62,704 bases of DNA from NCBI GenBank assembly GCA_034432795.1, contig DAOUBF010000020.1:1-62704 (forward strand), in the 5' to 3' direction. The notes beneath the pieces are model-generated. The model saw only the letters and a list, made by a program, of their open reading frames with translations, ran no database searches and was not told the origin of the DNA. How positions within the stretch are numbered: position 1 is the stretch's first letter; every line of letters starts with the position of its first letter. The position numbers and the translations under genes are program-made. The DNA is from DAOUBF01 sp034432795. Its GTDB lineage: Bacteria > Chloroflexota > Anaerolineae > DSLN01. Shown in pieces: positions 53,998 through 60,388 of this stretch.

Positions 53998-54027
53998 GGG
54001 CGGGGCTATGCTAAAATAGCCCCGCCC
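53998..54027 (+). terminator. Hairpin after groEL
   Basis: GGGCGGGGCTAT and ATAGCCCCGCCC pair over 12 bp around GCTAAA, 72 bp after the groEL stop. There is no T-tract. Confidence 0.6.
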
Positions 54028-54044
54028 TGGCATCCCGGAGTGAA

Positions 54045-54079
54045 AGACGGAAGACAGAGAACTGAGGGCGGAGGCAGGC
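54045..54079. repeat. Heptamer array after groEL
   Basis: Units AGACGGA, AGACAGA, GAACTGA, GGGCGGA and GGCAGGC. Confidence 0.65.
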
Positions 54080-54114
54080 CCGTCTTCCGCCCACTGTCCT
54101 GAGCGGAGAAGCGT

Positions 54115-54726
54115 ATGGCAGGTTCACTGGATATCCGTCCTGTGTGGCGGTTGTTCGTCGCCCTGGGGGAAGTGGCGCAGGAGGCGCGTCTGGCGTTGGC
54201 GCGCGGGCTGCTCCAAAGTGACCAGCCGCTCTCCCCGGCGGACCAGAGGCGGCTGTCCTTGGCCCTGGAGCATCTAAGCGATGTCCATGAGGGCTTTGCC
54301 CTGACGTTGCGCACTACGGCGGTGCGCAGCCCGTCTGAACTGCGCGACCTGGTGCGTCGCATCCTGATAGATTGGAGTTGGCTGGCGGAGTTGGGCCTGT
54401 CCTGGCAGGGAGGCCAGATTGAGCTACCCGTCAGCCAGGTCCTGGCCTTTGCCCACGCCACAGTCGCCCTGGGCATCCTCCCGCATCTTCCGCCTGAACT
54501 CATCACCTATCCAAAGGCGAAGCGCTCCTACGCTGACATTCCGGTGCCGCGCACGCCGGGCGAGGTTCTGGCCCGCATTGAGGAACTGGAGCAGGTCGTC
54601 TGGGAGGCGGCGGAGCGACCGGTGGGGGCTGTTGAGCCTGATCCCCTGCGCCGCACTTACGGCTTCTTTGAGACCAGTGCCTGGCTGGTCTCGCAGCACC
54701 TCTATAGGATGACACACTCGCATTAG
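54115..54726 (+). CDS. Hypothetical protein
   Basis: A 203-residue, mostly helical soluble protein of no family I recognise. It has no signal peptide or membrane helix. Notable stretches are LDIRPVWRLFVALGEVAQEA near the start and a central SWLAELGLSWQGGQIELPVSQ. The ATG follows GCGGAGAAG. A stem-loop overlaps its stop (54713-54741). It sits alone between groEL and the HD gene, with its own likely transcript. Confidence 0.7.
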   Translation: MAGSLDIRPVWRLFVALGEVAQEARLALARGLLQSDQPLSPADQRRLSLALEHLSDVHEGFALTLRTTAVRSPSELRDLVRRILIDWSWLAELGLSWQGGQIELPVSQVLAFAHATVALGILPHLPPELITYPKAKRSYADIPVPRTPGEVLARIEELEQVVWEAAERPVGAVEPDPLRRTYGFFETSAWLVSQHLYRMTHSH

Positions 54727-54741
54727 CCTGAGGCGAGTGTG
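54713..54741 (+). terminator. Stem-loop overlapping the stop of the hypothetical gene
   Basis: CACACTCGC and GCGAGTGTG pair around an 11-nt loop that includes the stop codon. Confidence 0.5.
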
Positions 54742-54768
54742 CGACCAGTCACACATCAGGCGCCACAT

Positions 54769-54797
54769 TTCACGTTTGCCGGTTTCATCGCTATAAT
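54769..54797 (+). promoter_or_regulatory. Candidate promoter of the HD gene
   Basis: TTCACG at 54769-54774, a 17-bp spacer, then TATAAT at 54792-54797, 19 bp before the ATG. The message would have almost no leader. Confidence 0.55.
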
Positions 54798-54815
54798 GCG
54801 GGTGTCTGAGGCCCA

Positions 54816-55409
54816 ATGATCCGCATTGAAGACGCCCGCATGTATTATAGCGATGACCCCGTGCATGGCTTTGATCATGTCCTGCGTGTCCTGGCGCTGG
54901 CCGAGCGCATCGCCCGCGCTGAGGGCGCCGATCTGGAGATCGTCCGGGCGGCTGTGCTCCTGCACGACATCGCCCGGTCGGTGGAGGACGAGGAGGCGGG
55001 CCAGCGGGACCACGCTGCGCTGGCCGCCGAACGCGCCCGCGTGATCCTCCAGGGCCACCCGCCGGAGCGCGTGGAGGCGGTGTGCCAGGCGATCCGCAGC
55101 CATCGCTTTCGCAGCGGCCCGCCGCCGGAGATGCTGGAAGCGCGGGTCGTATTTGATGCCGATAAGCTGGACGCGATGGGCGCCATCGGCATCGCCCGCG
55201 CCTTCGCCTACGCAGGCCAGCATGGCCAGCCCCTGATCAGCCAGCCGGATGAGGCGCGGCATGGCCCCATTGACGAATTCCACCAGAAGCTGGCGCTCCT
55301 GCGCGGGCGGATGACCACCGCGACAGGGCAGGCCCTGGCCCAGGAGCGCCACGCCTTCATGGAGGCGTTCTTTGAACGCCTGGCCGCCGAAGCGCGAGGT
55401 GATGCCTGA
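54816..55409 (+). CDS. HD domain metal-dependent phosphohydrolase
   Basis: A 197-residue HD hydrolase. The metal motif is split as HGFDHVLRV (first His) and VLLHDIARS (the HD pair), followed by IRSHRF and FDADKLDAMG, both typical of the YedJ/RnaY-like branch. These enzymes hydrolyse phosphomonoesters or nucleotides; the substrate is unknown. The next gene (transporter) starts 3 bp after its stop, suggesting one transcript. Confidence 0.88.
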   Translation: MIRIEDARMYYSDDPVHGFDHVLRVLALAERIARAEGADLEIVRAAVLLHDIARSVEDEEAGQRDHAALAAERARVILQGHPPERVEAVCQAIRSHRFRSGPPPEMLEARVVFDADKLDAMGAIGIARAFAYAGQHGQPLISQPDEARHGPIDEFHQKLALLRGRMTTATGQALAQERHAFMEAFFERLAAEARGDA

Positions 55410-55412
55410 GGG

Positions 55413-56477
55413 ATGAGCCGTGCACGGCTGATCAAGCTGGCGATGGCGGTCTTGGGCATCGCCGTCTTCATTCTGGCGCTGCAATTGCTCAAGGAGGGGG
55501 CCAGAGGGCTGGTGCCGGTGATGCGGACGCTATCCATTGAGAGCGGCGACCGGCTCATAGATATGGCCCATGCGCTGGGATTTGGCTGGCTGATGGCTTA
55601 CCTGGTGCTCAGTGGCTCGCCTGTGGCTGCCGTTGCGTTGACGCTGTTAAGCGGCGGCGTGCTCAGCGATGTGCAGACTTTCGCCATGATCACCGGTTCG
55701 CGCCTGGGGGCCTCCTTCATTGTTCTGTTTGTCGGCTTTATCTATCATTTGCGCGGCCAGCCGCGCATCGCCAGTGTGTCCATCGGCGTGCTGGCGCTGT
55801 TGGTCACGGCGACGATCTACCTGCCGGCGATGGCGTTGGGCTATGGGGTGCTCATGCAGGGAACGCTGGATGCGCTACATTTCAGTTCGCCTGGCGCGAT
55901 CAACTCGGTCCTGGAGATCGTCTATGATCCGATTGTGAATTGGGCGGTGGCGCTCCTGCCGCGCTGGGCGGTATTCCTGGCCGGGCTGGGCATCCTGCTG
56001 CTCGCCTTTAACATCTTTGACCGGGCGCTGCCGGAGATTGACCCGGAACGCACGGGCTTTGAGCGTATTGCCGATATGGTCTATCGCCCGCTGGTCATGT
56101 TCATCCTGGGGTTGGCCGTCACCACGCTGACGCTCTCTGTGTCGGTCTCGCTCACCATGCTCGTGCCGCTCTCCACCAAGGGTTATGTGCGCCGCGAGAA
56201 CCTGATCCCCTATATTATGGGGGCGAATATTTCCACGTTTGTGGACACGCTGTTTGCCTCGCTCCTGGTCAACCATCCGCGTGCCTTTACCATTGTCCTG
56301 GTGGAGATGCTCAGCGTGGGCGTGATTTCGTTGGTGATCGTGCTGCTGTTTTATGCGGGCTATCAACGACGTATGGAGGATGCGCTGGAGTTGATTTTGC
56401 GCAACAACCGTACCCTGGCGGTCTTCCTGGGGGCGTTGTTGCTTATTCCCCTTGTCCTATTGTTGGTCAGGTTGTGA
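55413..56477 (+). CDS. PNaS/NptA-like sodium-phosphate symporter-type membrane protein
   Basis: A 354-residue membrane protein with about eight to nine helices and an inverted repeat. The first repeat has LVLSGSPVAAVALTLLSGG and the second VSVSLTMLVPLSTKGYVRRENLIPYIMGANISTFVDTLFAS. GANIST.VDT is the family's GANIGTT-like signature. The QSSS motifs of true symporters are altered (SGSPVAA and SVSLTML), so phosphate transport is uncertain. It follows the HD gene after 3 bp. Function is inferred only. Confidence 0.72.
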   Translation: MSRARLIKLAMAVLGIAVFILALQLLKEGARGLVPVMRTLSIESGDRLIDMAHALGFGWLMAYLVLSGSPVAAVALTLLSGGVLSDVQTFAMITGSRLGASFIVLFVGFIYHLRGQPRIASVSIGVLALLVTATIYLPAMALGYGVLMQGTLDALHFSSPGAINSVLEIVYDPIVNWAVALLPRWAVFLAGLGILLLAFNIFDRALPEIDPERTGFERIADMVYRPLVMFILGLAVTTLTLSVSVSLTMLVPLSTKGYVRRENLIPYIMGANISTFVDTLFASLLVNHPRAFTIVLVEMLSVGVISLVIVLLFYAGYQRRMEDALELILRNNRTLAVFLGALLLIPLVLLLVRL

Positions 56478-56514
56478 TATATTACACTATGAGGGGAAGA
56501 GTTAGGGGAAGACC

Positions 56515-57348
56515 ATGCGTGTGTTGGTGTTTGTAGATGAATTACCGACGGCAGGGCAGGCGTTGGGGCTGGCTCGCTTGCTGGCACAGCGTTTCCCGGT
56601 TGAGCCGACGTTGCTGACCACTGAGGAAGCCGGGGGGATGGCCTTGCTGGAGCAGGCCAGCAGCCAGCTTTACGCTGATGGTGCGACGTTCCCAACAGCG
56701 CGCCGCCTCGTCCGTCGCGGTAGCTCAGAGGAGGTCATCACCGCCGAGAGCTGGGAGGGGAAGTACGATCTGATCATCGTCGCCCCGGCGGGTCGGCGTG
56801 GCCTGGCCCGCCTGCTGTATGGCTCGCGGGTGGCGAATGTCGTCCGGGCGGTGGCGACCTCGGTGCTGATCGCCCGCCAAACGCCGGCGGTGCTGCGCCG
56901 CATCCTGGTGGGGGTGACCGGCTCGGAGCACAGCGCGGTGGATGTGCGTGTGGCTGCGCGGCTGGCGCAGGCCTTCGGTGCGGAGGTCACCGTCCTGCAT
57001 GTGGTCTCCCAGGTGCCGCTTATCTTCACCGGCCTGGCAGAGATGCGCCACGACCTGGAACGCTTCCTGGAGATGGATGCGCCGGTGGCGCAGCAGCTCA
57101 AGCGCGCTCGCGAGGTCCTGGACGCCTACGGCATCCCCAACCGTATTGAGTTGCGCGAGGGCCTGGTGCGCGATGAGATCGTAGATGAAGTGGTGGAGGG
57201 CAGGCACGACCTGCTTGTCGTCGGCGCGCACGTCGGCGAAGGCATGGCCGGCCTGCTCCTGGATGACATCGCTGACCACCTGGTGCGCCAATGCCCGGTG
57301 TCCACATTTGTGGTGCGGACCGAGCCGAATTGGACGGATGGCCAATAG
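56515..57348 (+). CDS. Tandem universal stress protein (UspA-like)
   Basis: A 277-residue protein with two Usp-like domains. The first (about 1-125) ends NVVRAVATSVLIA and the second (128-270) has ILVGVTGSEHSAVDVRVAARLA and ends HLVRQCPVSTFVV. The second ATP-binding glycine motif (GxxGxxxGS) is imperfect (GAHVGEGMAGLL). It may bind ATP or protect the cell under stress. AGGGGAAGACC precedes the ATG. It converges with the protoglobin gene across a long hairpin. Confidence 0.86.
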   Translation: MRVLVFVDELPTAGQALGLARLLAQRFPVEPTLLTTEEAGGMALLEQASSQLYADGATFPTARRLVRRGSSEEVITAESWEGKYDLIIVAPAGRRGLARLLYGSRVANVVRAVATSVLIARQTPAVLRRILVGVTGSEHSAVDVRVAARLAQAFGAEVTVLHVVSQVPLIFTGLAEMRHDLERFLEMDAPVAQQLKRAREVLDAYGIPNRIELREGLVRDEIVDEVVEGRHDLLVVGAHVGEGMAGLLLDDIADHLVRQCPVSTFVVRTEPNWTDGQ

Positions 57349-57357
57349 GAACTCTTA

Positions 57358-57402
57358 GGAACTCTGGGAACTCGTAGGGCCTCTTGGAGTTCCCAGAGTT
57401 CC
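57358..57402. terminator. Perfect 16-bp inverted repeat between convergent genes
   Basis: GGAACTCTGGGAACTC and its exact complement surround a 13-nt loop. It is built from repeated GGAACTC units, like the repeat at 32290-32312, and is likely a bidirectional terminator. Confidence 0.7.
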
Positions 57403-57418
57403 TGGAGCGCGTCCTGCG

Positions 57419-58003
57419 TCAATAATCTCCCTCTTTCACGTAAGGCAAACTCCACAGCGCGACCGAGAGCACTACAGCTTTGAACCAGGCCTGGTGCATC
57501 TTTTCAACCTCCTCAGCGCTGTGGCCTTTCTTGGCCAGGAAGGGCTTGATTGTCGCCGTGATAGGGTAGATAAACGCGGTGAGATAGCGGTGGGCGATAT
57601 TGGGCACGGAATCCACCCTGTCCGTCTGGTTCTTCTTGGTGCGATGGTGGCGCAGGCCGATCTCATACTGATAATTGAGCCAGTCCTGATCGTAGGGGCG
57701 GTTGCAGGTATCTAGAATCCATTGCCCGAAGCGCGCCCGCACCCGCGCCAGATAATCGCTGTTAGCGTTGCCCTGGCCATCGGTGAAGTAATAGACCAGA
57801 TGGGGGTGTGAGCCGACGAAGCCGTACCACACGTCCAGCACATCCTCCACCTGGTCGGCGAGCACCTCGCCTGCCATGCGCAGGTATTTCTCGTCCTCCG
57901 GGCCGAACAGGACGGCCTGCTTGAGCAGGTCAAGGTCGTGCGTAGTGAGCGGCGATTGGGCCACAGCCGCTGTGCCATAGGTGTATCCGGGTATCTCGCG
58001 CAT
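57419..58003 (-). CDS. Protoglobin family heme protein
   Basis: A 194-residue protoglobin-type protein. The globin-sensor fold is recognised from FGPEDEKYLRMAGEVLADQVEDVLDVWYGFV and YQYEIGLRHHRTKKNQTDRVDSVPN. His119 or His120 is the likely heme-binding histidine. No output domain is attached, so it is a stand-alone O2/CO/NO-binding protein. A strong AAAGGAGG site precedes the ATG. It lies 4 bp after the glutaredoxin-like gene and shares its operon with a MarR regulator. Confidence 0.85.
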   Translation of the reverse strand: MREIPGYTYGTAAVAQSPLTTHDLDLLKQAVLFGPEDEKYLRMAGEVLADQVEDVLDVWYGFVGSHPHLVYYFTDGQGNANSDYLARVRARFGQWILDTCNRPYDQDWLNYQYEIGLRHHRTKKNQTDRVDSVPNIAHRYLTAFIYPITATIKPFLAKKGHSAEEVEKMHQAWFKAVVLSVALWSLPYVKEGDY

Positions 58004-58006
58004 GGT

Positions 58007-58300
58007 TTAACCTCCTTTAGCGTCTGTCATCGTTTGGAAATGGGCCAGCACCTGATGGGCTAGCGCGTCAATTTGAGCGTCCGTCGGTTCGGTCACAACG
58101 GTCTTCCATTTGCCCTCGCCGATCACCAGGGTAGGCGTGCTACGGAAGCCGCCGTTGATGAAAATGACGAAGCGCTCGGCCTCCGGATCGTGGTCAATGT
58201 TGACGTAACGGAAGGGGATGCCCAGCGCGGTCAGCCGTGCGAAGACGTGAGCGGTGTCCTCGCAATCCGTAGAGCCATACATTGTGATCGGCAGAGACAT
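58007..58300 (-). CDS. Monothiol glutaredoxin-like protein (mycoredoxin-like)
   Basis: A 97-residue thioredoxin-fold protein. The redox motif CxxC is replaced by Cys13-Glu-Asp-Thr16 (STDCEDTAHV), so it has a single active-site thiol. The cis-proline loop is FRSTPTLVIGEG. It may reduce mixed disulfides or take part in peroxide or metal handling. It lies between marR and the protoglobin gene, 4 bp from the latter. The stop-start gap to marR is 15 bp. Confidence 0.86.
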   Translation of the reverse strand: MSLPITMYGSTDCEDTAHVFARLTALGIPFRYVNIDHDPEAERFVIFINGGFRSTPTLVIGEGKWKTVVTEPTDAQIDALAHQVLAHFQTMTDAKGG

Positions 58301-58315
58301 GCTCTCACCTCCCTT

Positions 58316-58936
58316 TCAGCCTTGGGTCGGGACAAAGTCCGGGCATTCAAAGTAGGTATTTGGCTCTGCAAGCGGGGCGTCCACGAAGGCGCAGTGATGC
58401 GGCCCGCGTGGATCGTCCGGATGCGCCTGGTAGCGGAAGAACTGGCAGCCCCAGCACATTTCATACACCTGGACGTGGCCGGCGGCCTGGAGCGAGCGCA
58501 CAATGGCCTGGGTGGCCCGCACCAGGGCCTGCTGGTCGGCCTGCGGTAGCCCGGCAATGGCGGCTTCAATATTGTCCAGGATGTCTTCCAGCGCCTGGGC
58601 CTGGGATTCGCCCTGGGGGGTGAGGGCCAGCCGGACGGTACGGGCGTCGTGGGGATCGGGCTGGCGCTGGACAAGTTGTTTGCGCTCCAGGGCGTCGGCG
58701 ACGCCGCTGGCGGTGGCATAGGAGGCGGCCAGCCGCGCGGCCAGCCCGCCGATGGTGCGGACGCCGGGGCGGGCGAATTTGAGGAACAGGAGCGCATGGA
58801 TTTGCGCTGGGGAGAGTTGGGTCGCCTCGCCTCGGACGCGGAACAGATGGCCGATGGCCTGACTAATGCGGTACAGGGCGATGGTGGCCATGCCGGCGGG
58901 CGATTCGGACCGGGCGCGTGGGTTGAAGCTGGACAT
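58316..58936 (-). CDS. MarR family regulator with C-terminal four-cysteine extension
   Basis: A 206-residue regulator. The winged helix spans about 40-110 (LSPAQIHALLFL, IGGLAARLAASYATASGVADALERKQLV, RQPDPHDARTVRLALT). Beyond the usual ~150 residues there is an extension with Cys161, Cys164 (CWGC), Cys182 and Cys198 (ECPDF), with nearby His180/His181. This could bind a metal or Fe-S cluster, or form a redox switch. It heads the operon, and a perfect palindrome lies at 58952-58976, just upstream. It probably represses its own operon in response to oxidants or nitric oxide (inference). Confidence 0.88.
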   Translation of the reverse strand: MSSFNPRARSESPAGMATIALYRISQAIGHLFRVRGEATQLSPAQIHALLFLKFARPGVRTIGGLAARLAASYATASGVADALERKQLVQRQPDPHDARTVRLALTPQGESQAQALEDILDNIEAAIAGLPQADQQALVRATQAIVRSLQAAGHVQVYEMCWGCQFFRYQAHPDDPRGPHHCAFVDAPLAEPNTYFECPDFVPTQG

Positions 58937-58951
58937 AGGCGCATCCTGGTT

Positions 58952-58976
58952 TAATATTTAGTAGTACTAAATATTA
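58952..58976 (-). promoter_or_regulatory. Palindromic MarR operator
   Basis: TAATATTTAGT and ACTAAATATTA are perfect 11-bp inverted arms with a 3-bp spacer (AGT), 16 bp upstream of the marR start. It is AT-rich against a GC-rich background and fits a MarR-type operator. Confidence 0.8.
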
Positions 58977-59072
58977 TAAGGGGAAATTTGGCTTTTGTCA
59001 AGGGGGTGCAGAGGTCCCACAAGGCTGTTTCAGCAACTCTGCGACCGAGGTCGCGCCTGAAGGGTGAAAGCC

Positions 59073-59123
59073 GGCGGGTGTCTATACCTGCCGCTCTGCG
59101 GCGGCTATGGAAAGCCGCCCTAC
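59073..59123. mobile_element. Second copy of the palindromic element (inverted)
   Basis: The complement of 51737-51787 with two differences in 51 bases. It lacks the 19-bp direct repeats seen at the first copy and sits just upstream of the str promoter. Confidence 0.6.
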
Positions 59124-59156
59124 TACCCGAGTCGCTTTCCGCGGAGCCTATATTGT

Positions 59157-59185
59157 TTGACAAGAAAGAGCAGATATGGTAGAAT
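59157..59185 (+). promoter_or_regulatory. str operon promoter
   Basis: Perfect -35 TTGACA at 59157-59162, a 17-bp spacer and TAGAAT at 59180-59185. It would give a leader of about 185 nt before rpsL. Confidence 0.8.
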
Positions 59186-59209
59186 GTTCGGTCGTTGCGC
59201 ATTCTGACT

Positions 59210-59362
59210 GGCGGCTCTGATGCCGCCAACTGAATACCGAAGGATGTTGGGAGCGAGGCCATCGCGCAGGTCCTACGGTGGCCTCGTTCAATGAATTGAA
59301 AATGAATGACGGGTGTGGGTCAGCCCGTTGTGTGTGACCCAAGGGGTGTTGTTTTTATTATT
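59210..59362 (+). promoter_or_regulatory. Structured leader of the str operon
   Basis: Three stem-loops: GGCGGC/GCCGCC (59210-59227), CGAGGCCA/TGGCCTCG (59254-59286) and TGGGTCA/TGACCCA (59316-59341). The last is followed by a T-rich run (59349-59362) and could be an attenuator or ribosomal-protein binding site. It is not a known riboswitch that I can name. Confidence 0.5.
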
Positions 59363-59376
59363 TCAGGAGAGGGATT

Positions 59377-59838
59377 GTGCCAACAGTCAATCAATTGATT
59401 CGGAAGGGGCGCAAAGCCCAGCGGAAGAAGTCCAAGGCCCCGGCGTTGCAATTCACGCTCAACTCGTTCCGGCAGCGACGTCAACGCCAGCCGAAGGGCG
59501 CGCCCCAGAAGCGCGGGGTGTGCACCCAGGTGCGCACGATGACGCCTAAGAAGCCGAACTCGGCGCTCCGTAAGATCGCGCGTGTGCGTCTGACCAATGG
59601 GATTGAGGTGACGGCTTACATCCCCGGCGAGGGGCACAACCTCCAGGAGCACTCTATTGTGTTGGTGCGTGGTGGCCGCGTGAAGGACTTGCCTGGCGTG
59701 CGCTACCACATTGTGCGTGGGGCGCTGGATGCCGCCGGTGTGGAAGGGCGCCAGCAGGGCCGTTCTAAGTATGGGACGAAGCGGCCTAAAGCTGGGAAGG
59801 CGCCGGCAGCGGCGAAGGCCCCCGCGAAGAAGAAGTAG
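59377..59838 (+). CDS. rpsL: Ribosomal protein S12
   Basis: A 153-residue 30S subunit protein near the decoding centre. TPKKPNSALRKIARVRLTNG, GEGHNLQEHS and KDLPGVRYHIVRGALDAAGV are highly conserved. Between KSKAPALQ and PQKRGVC there is an insertion of about 16 residues (FTLNSFRQRRQRQPKGA) compared with E. coli, which I recall as typical of some Chloroflexota. The C-terminus has a basic AAAKAPAKKK tail. GTG start after CAGGAGAGGG. Confidence 0.96.
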   Translation: MPTVNQLIRKGRKAQRKKSKAPALQFTLNSFRQRRQRQPKGAPQKRGVCTQVRTMTPKKPNSALRKIARVRLTNGIEVTAYIPGEGHNLQEHSIVLVRGGRVKDLPGVRYHIVRGALDAAGVEGRQQGRSKYGTKRPKAGKAPAAAKAPAKKK

Positions 59839-59847
59839 GAGTCAACG

Positions 59848-60318
59848 ATGCCCAGGCGTGGTACAGTGGTGAGGCGCGAGATTCCACCGGACGTCCGTTA
59901 TGGCAACGTCACGGTGCAGAAGCTCATTAACCGGATTATGCGCAATGGCAAGAAGAGCCTGGCGGCGCGCATTGTCTACGGTGCATTTGATCTGGTCGCG
60001 GAACGCACTAAGCGCGATCCGGTGGAGGTCTTTGAAGAGGCGCTCAAGAACGTCATGCCGGTATTGGAGGTGAAGCCGCGCCGTGTGGGTGGTGCGACCT
60101 ATCAGGTGCCGGTGGAGGTCGGCCCGGAGCGCCGCCTGTCGCTGGCGCTGCGCTGGATTCATACGGCAGCGAAGGCTCGCCCCGGCAAGTCTATGATAGA
60201 GAAGCTGGCGGCGGAGTTGATAGATGCGGCGAATAACACGGGCGCGGCGGTGAAACGCCGCGATGAGACCCATCGCATGGCGGAGGCGAACCGCGCCTTT
60301 GCGCATTATCGCTGGTAG
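59848..60318 (+). CDS. rpsG: Ribosomal protein S7
   Basis: A 156-residue 30S head protein that binds 16S rRNA and can act as a translational repressor. KLINRIMRNGKKSLAARIVYGAF and PVLEVKPRRVGGATYQVPVEV are family signatures. It follows rpsL after 9 bp in the str operon. A mirrored heptamer repeat separates it from fusA. Confidence 0.96.
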   Translation: MPRRGTVVRREIPPDVRYGNVTVQKLINRIMRNGKKSLAARIVYGAFDLVAERTKRDPVEVFEEALKNVMPVLEVKPRRVGGATYQVPVEVGPERRLSLALRWIHTAAKARPGKSMIEKLAAELIDAANNTGAAVKRRDETHRMAEANRAFAHYRW

Positions 60319-60326
60319 TGGGGTAC

Positions 60327-60383
60327 GTATCACGCATCACGCATCATTTGAGCGCTGATGCGTGATACGTGATACGCGATGTG
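60327..60383. repeat. Mirrored heptamer arrays between rpsG and fusA
   Basis: Units GTATCAC, GCATCAC, GCATCAT then TTGAGCGC then TGATGCG, TGATACG, TGATACG, CGATGTG. The two halves form a stem of at least 11 bp and end 5 bp before the fusA start. Confidence 0.8.
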
Positions 60384-60388
60384 TAGAG

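Larger units (their letters stand above)
58977..59376. other. Intergenic and leader region upstream of rpsL
   Basis: About 400 bp. It holds the second palindromic element copy (59073-59123), the str promoter (59157-59185) and a leader with three hairpins. No gene is supported. Confidence 0.75.
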
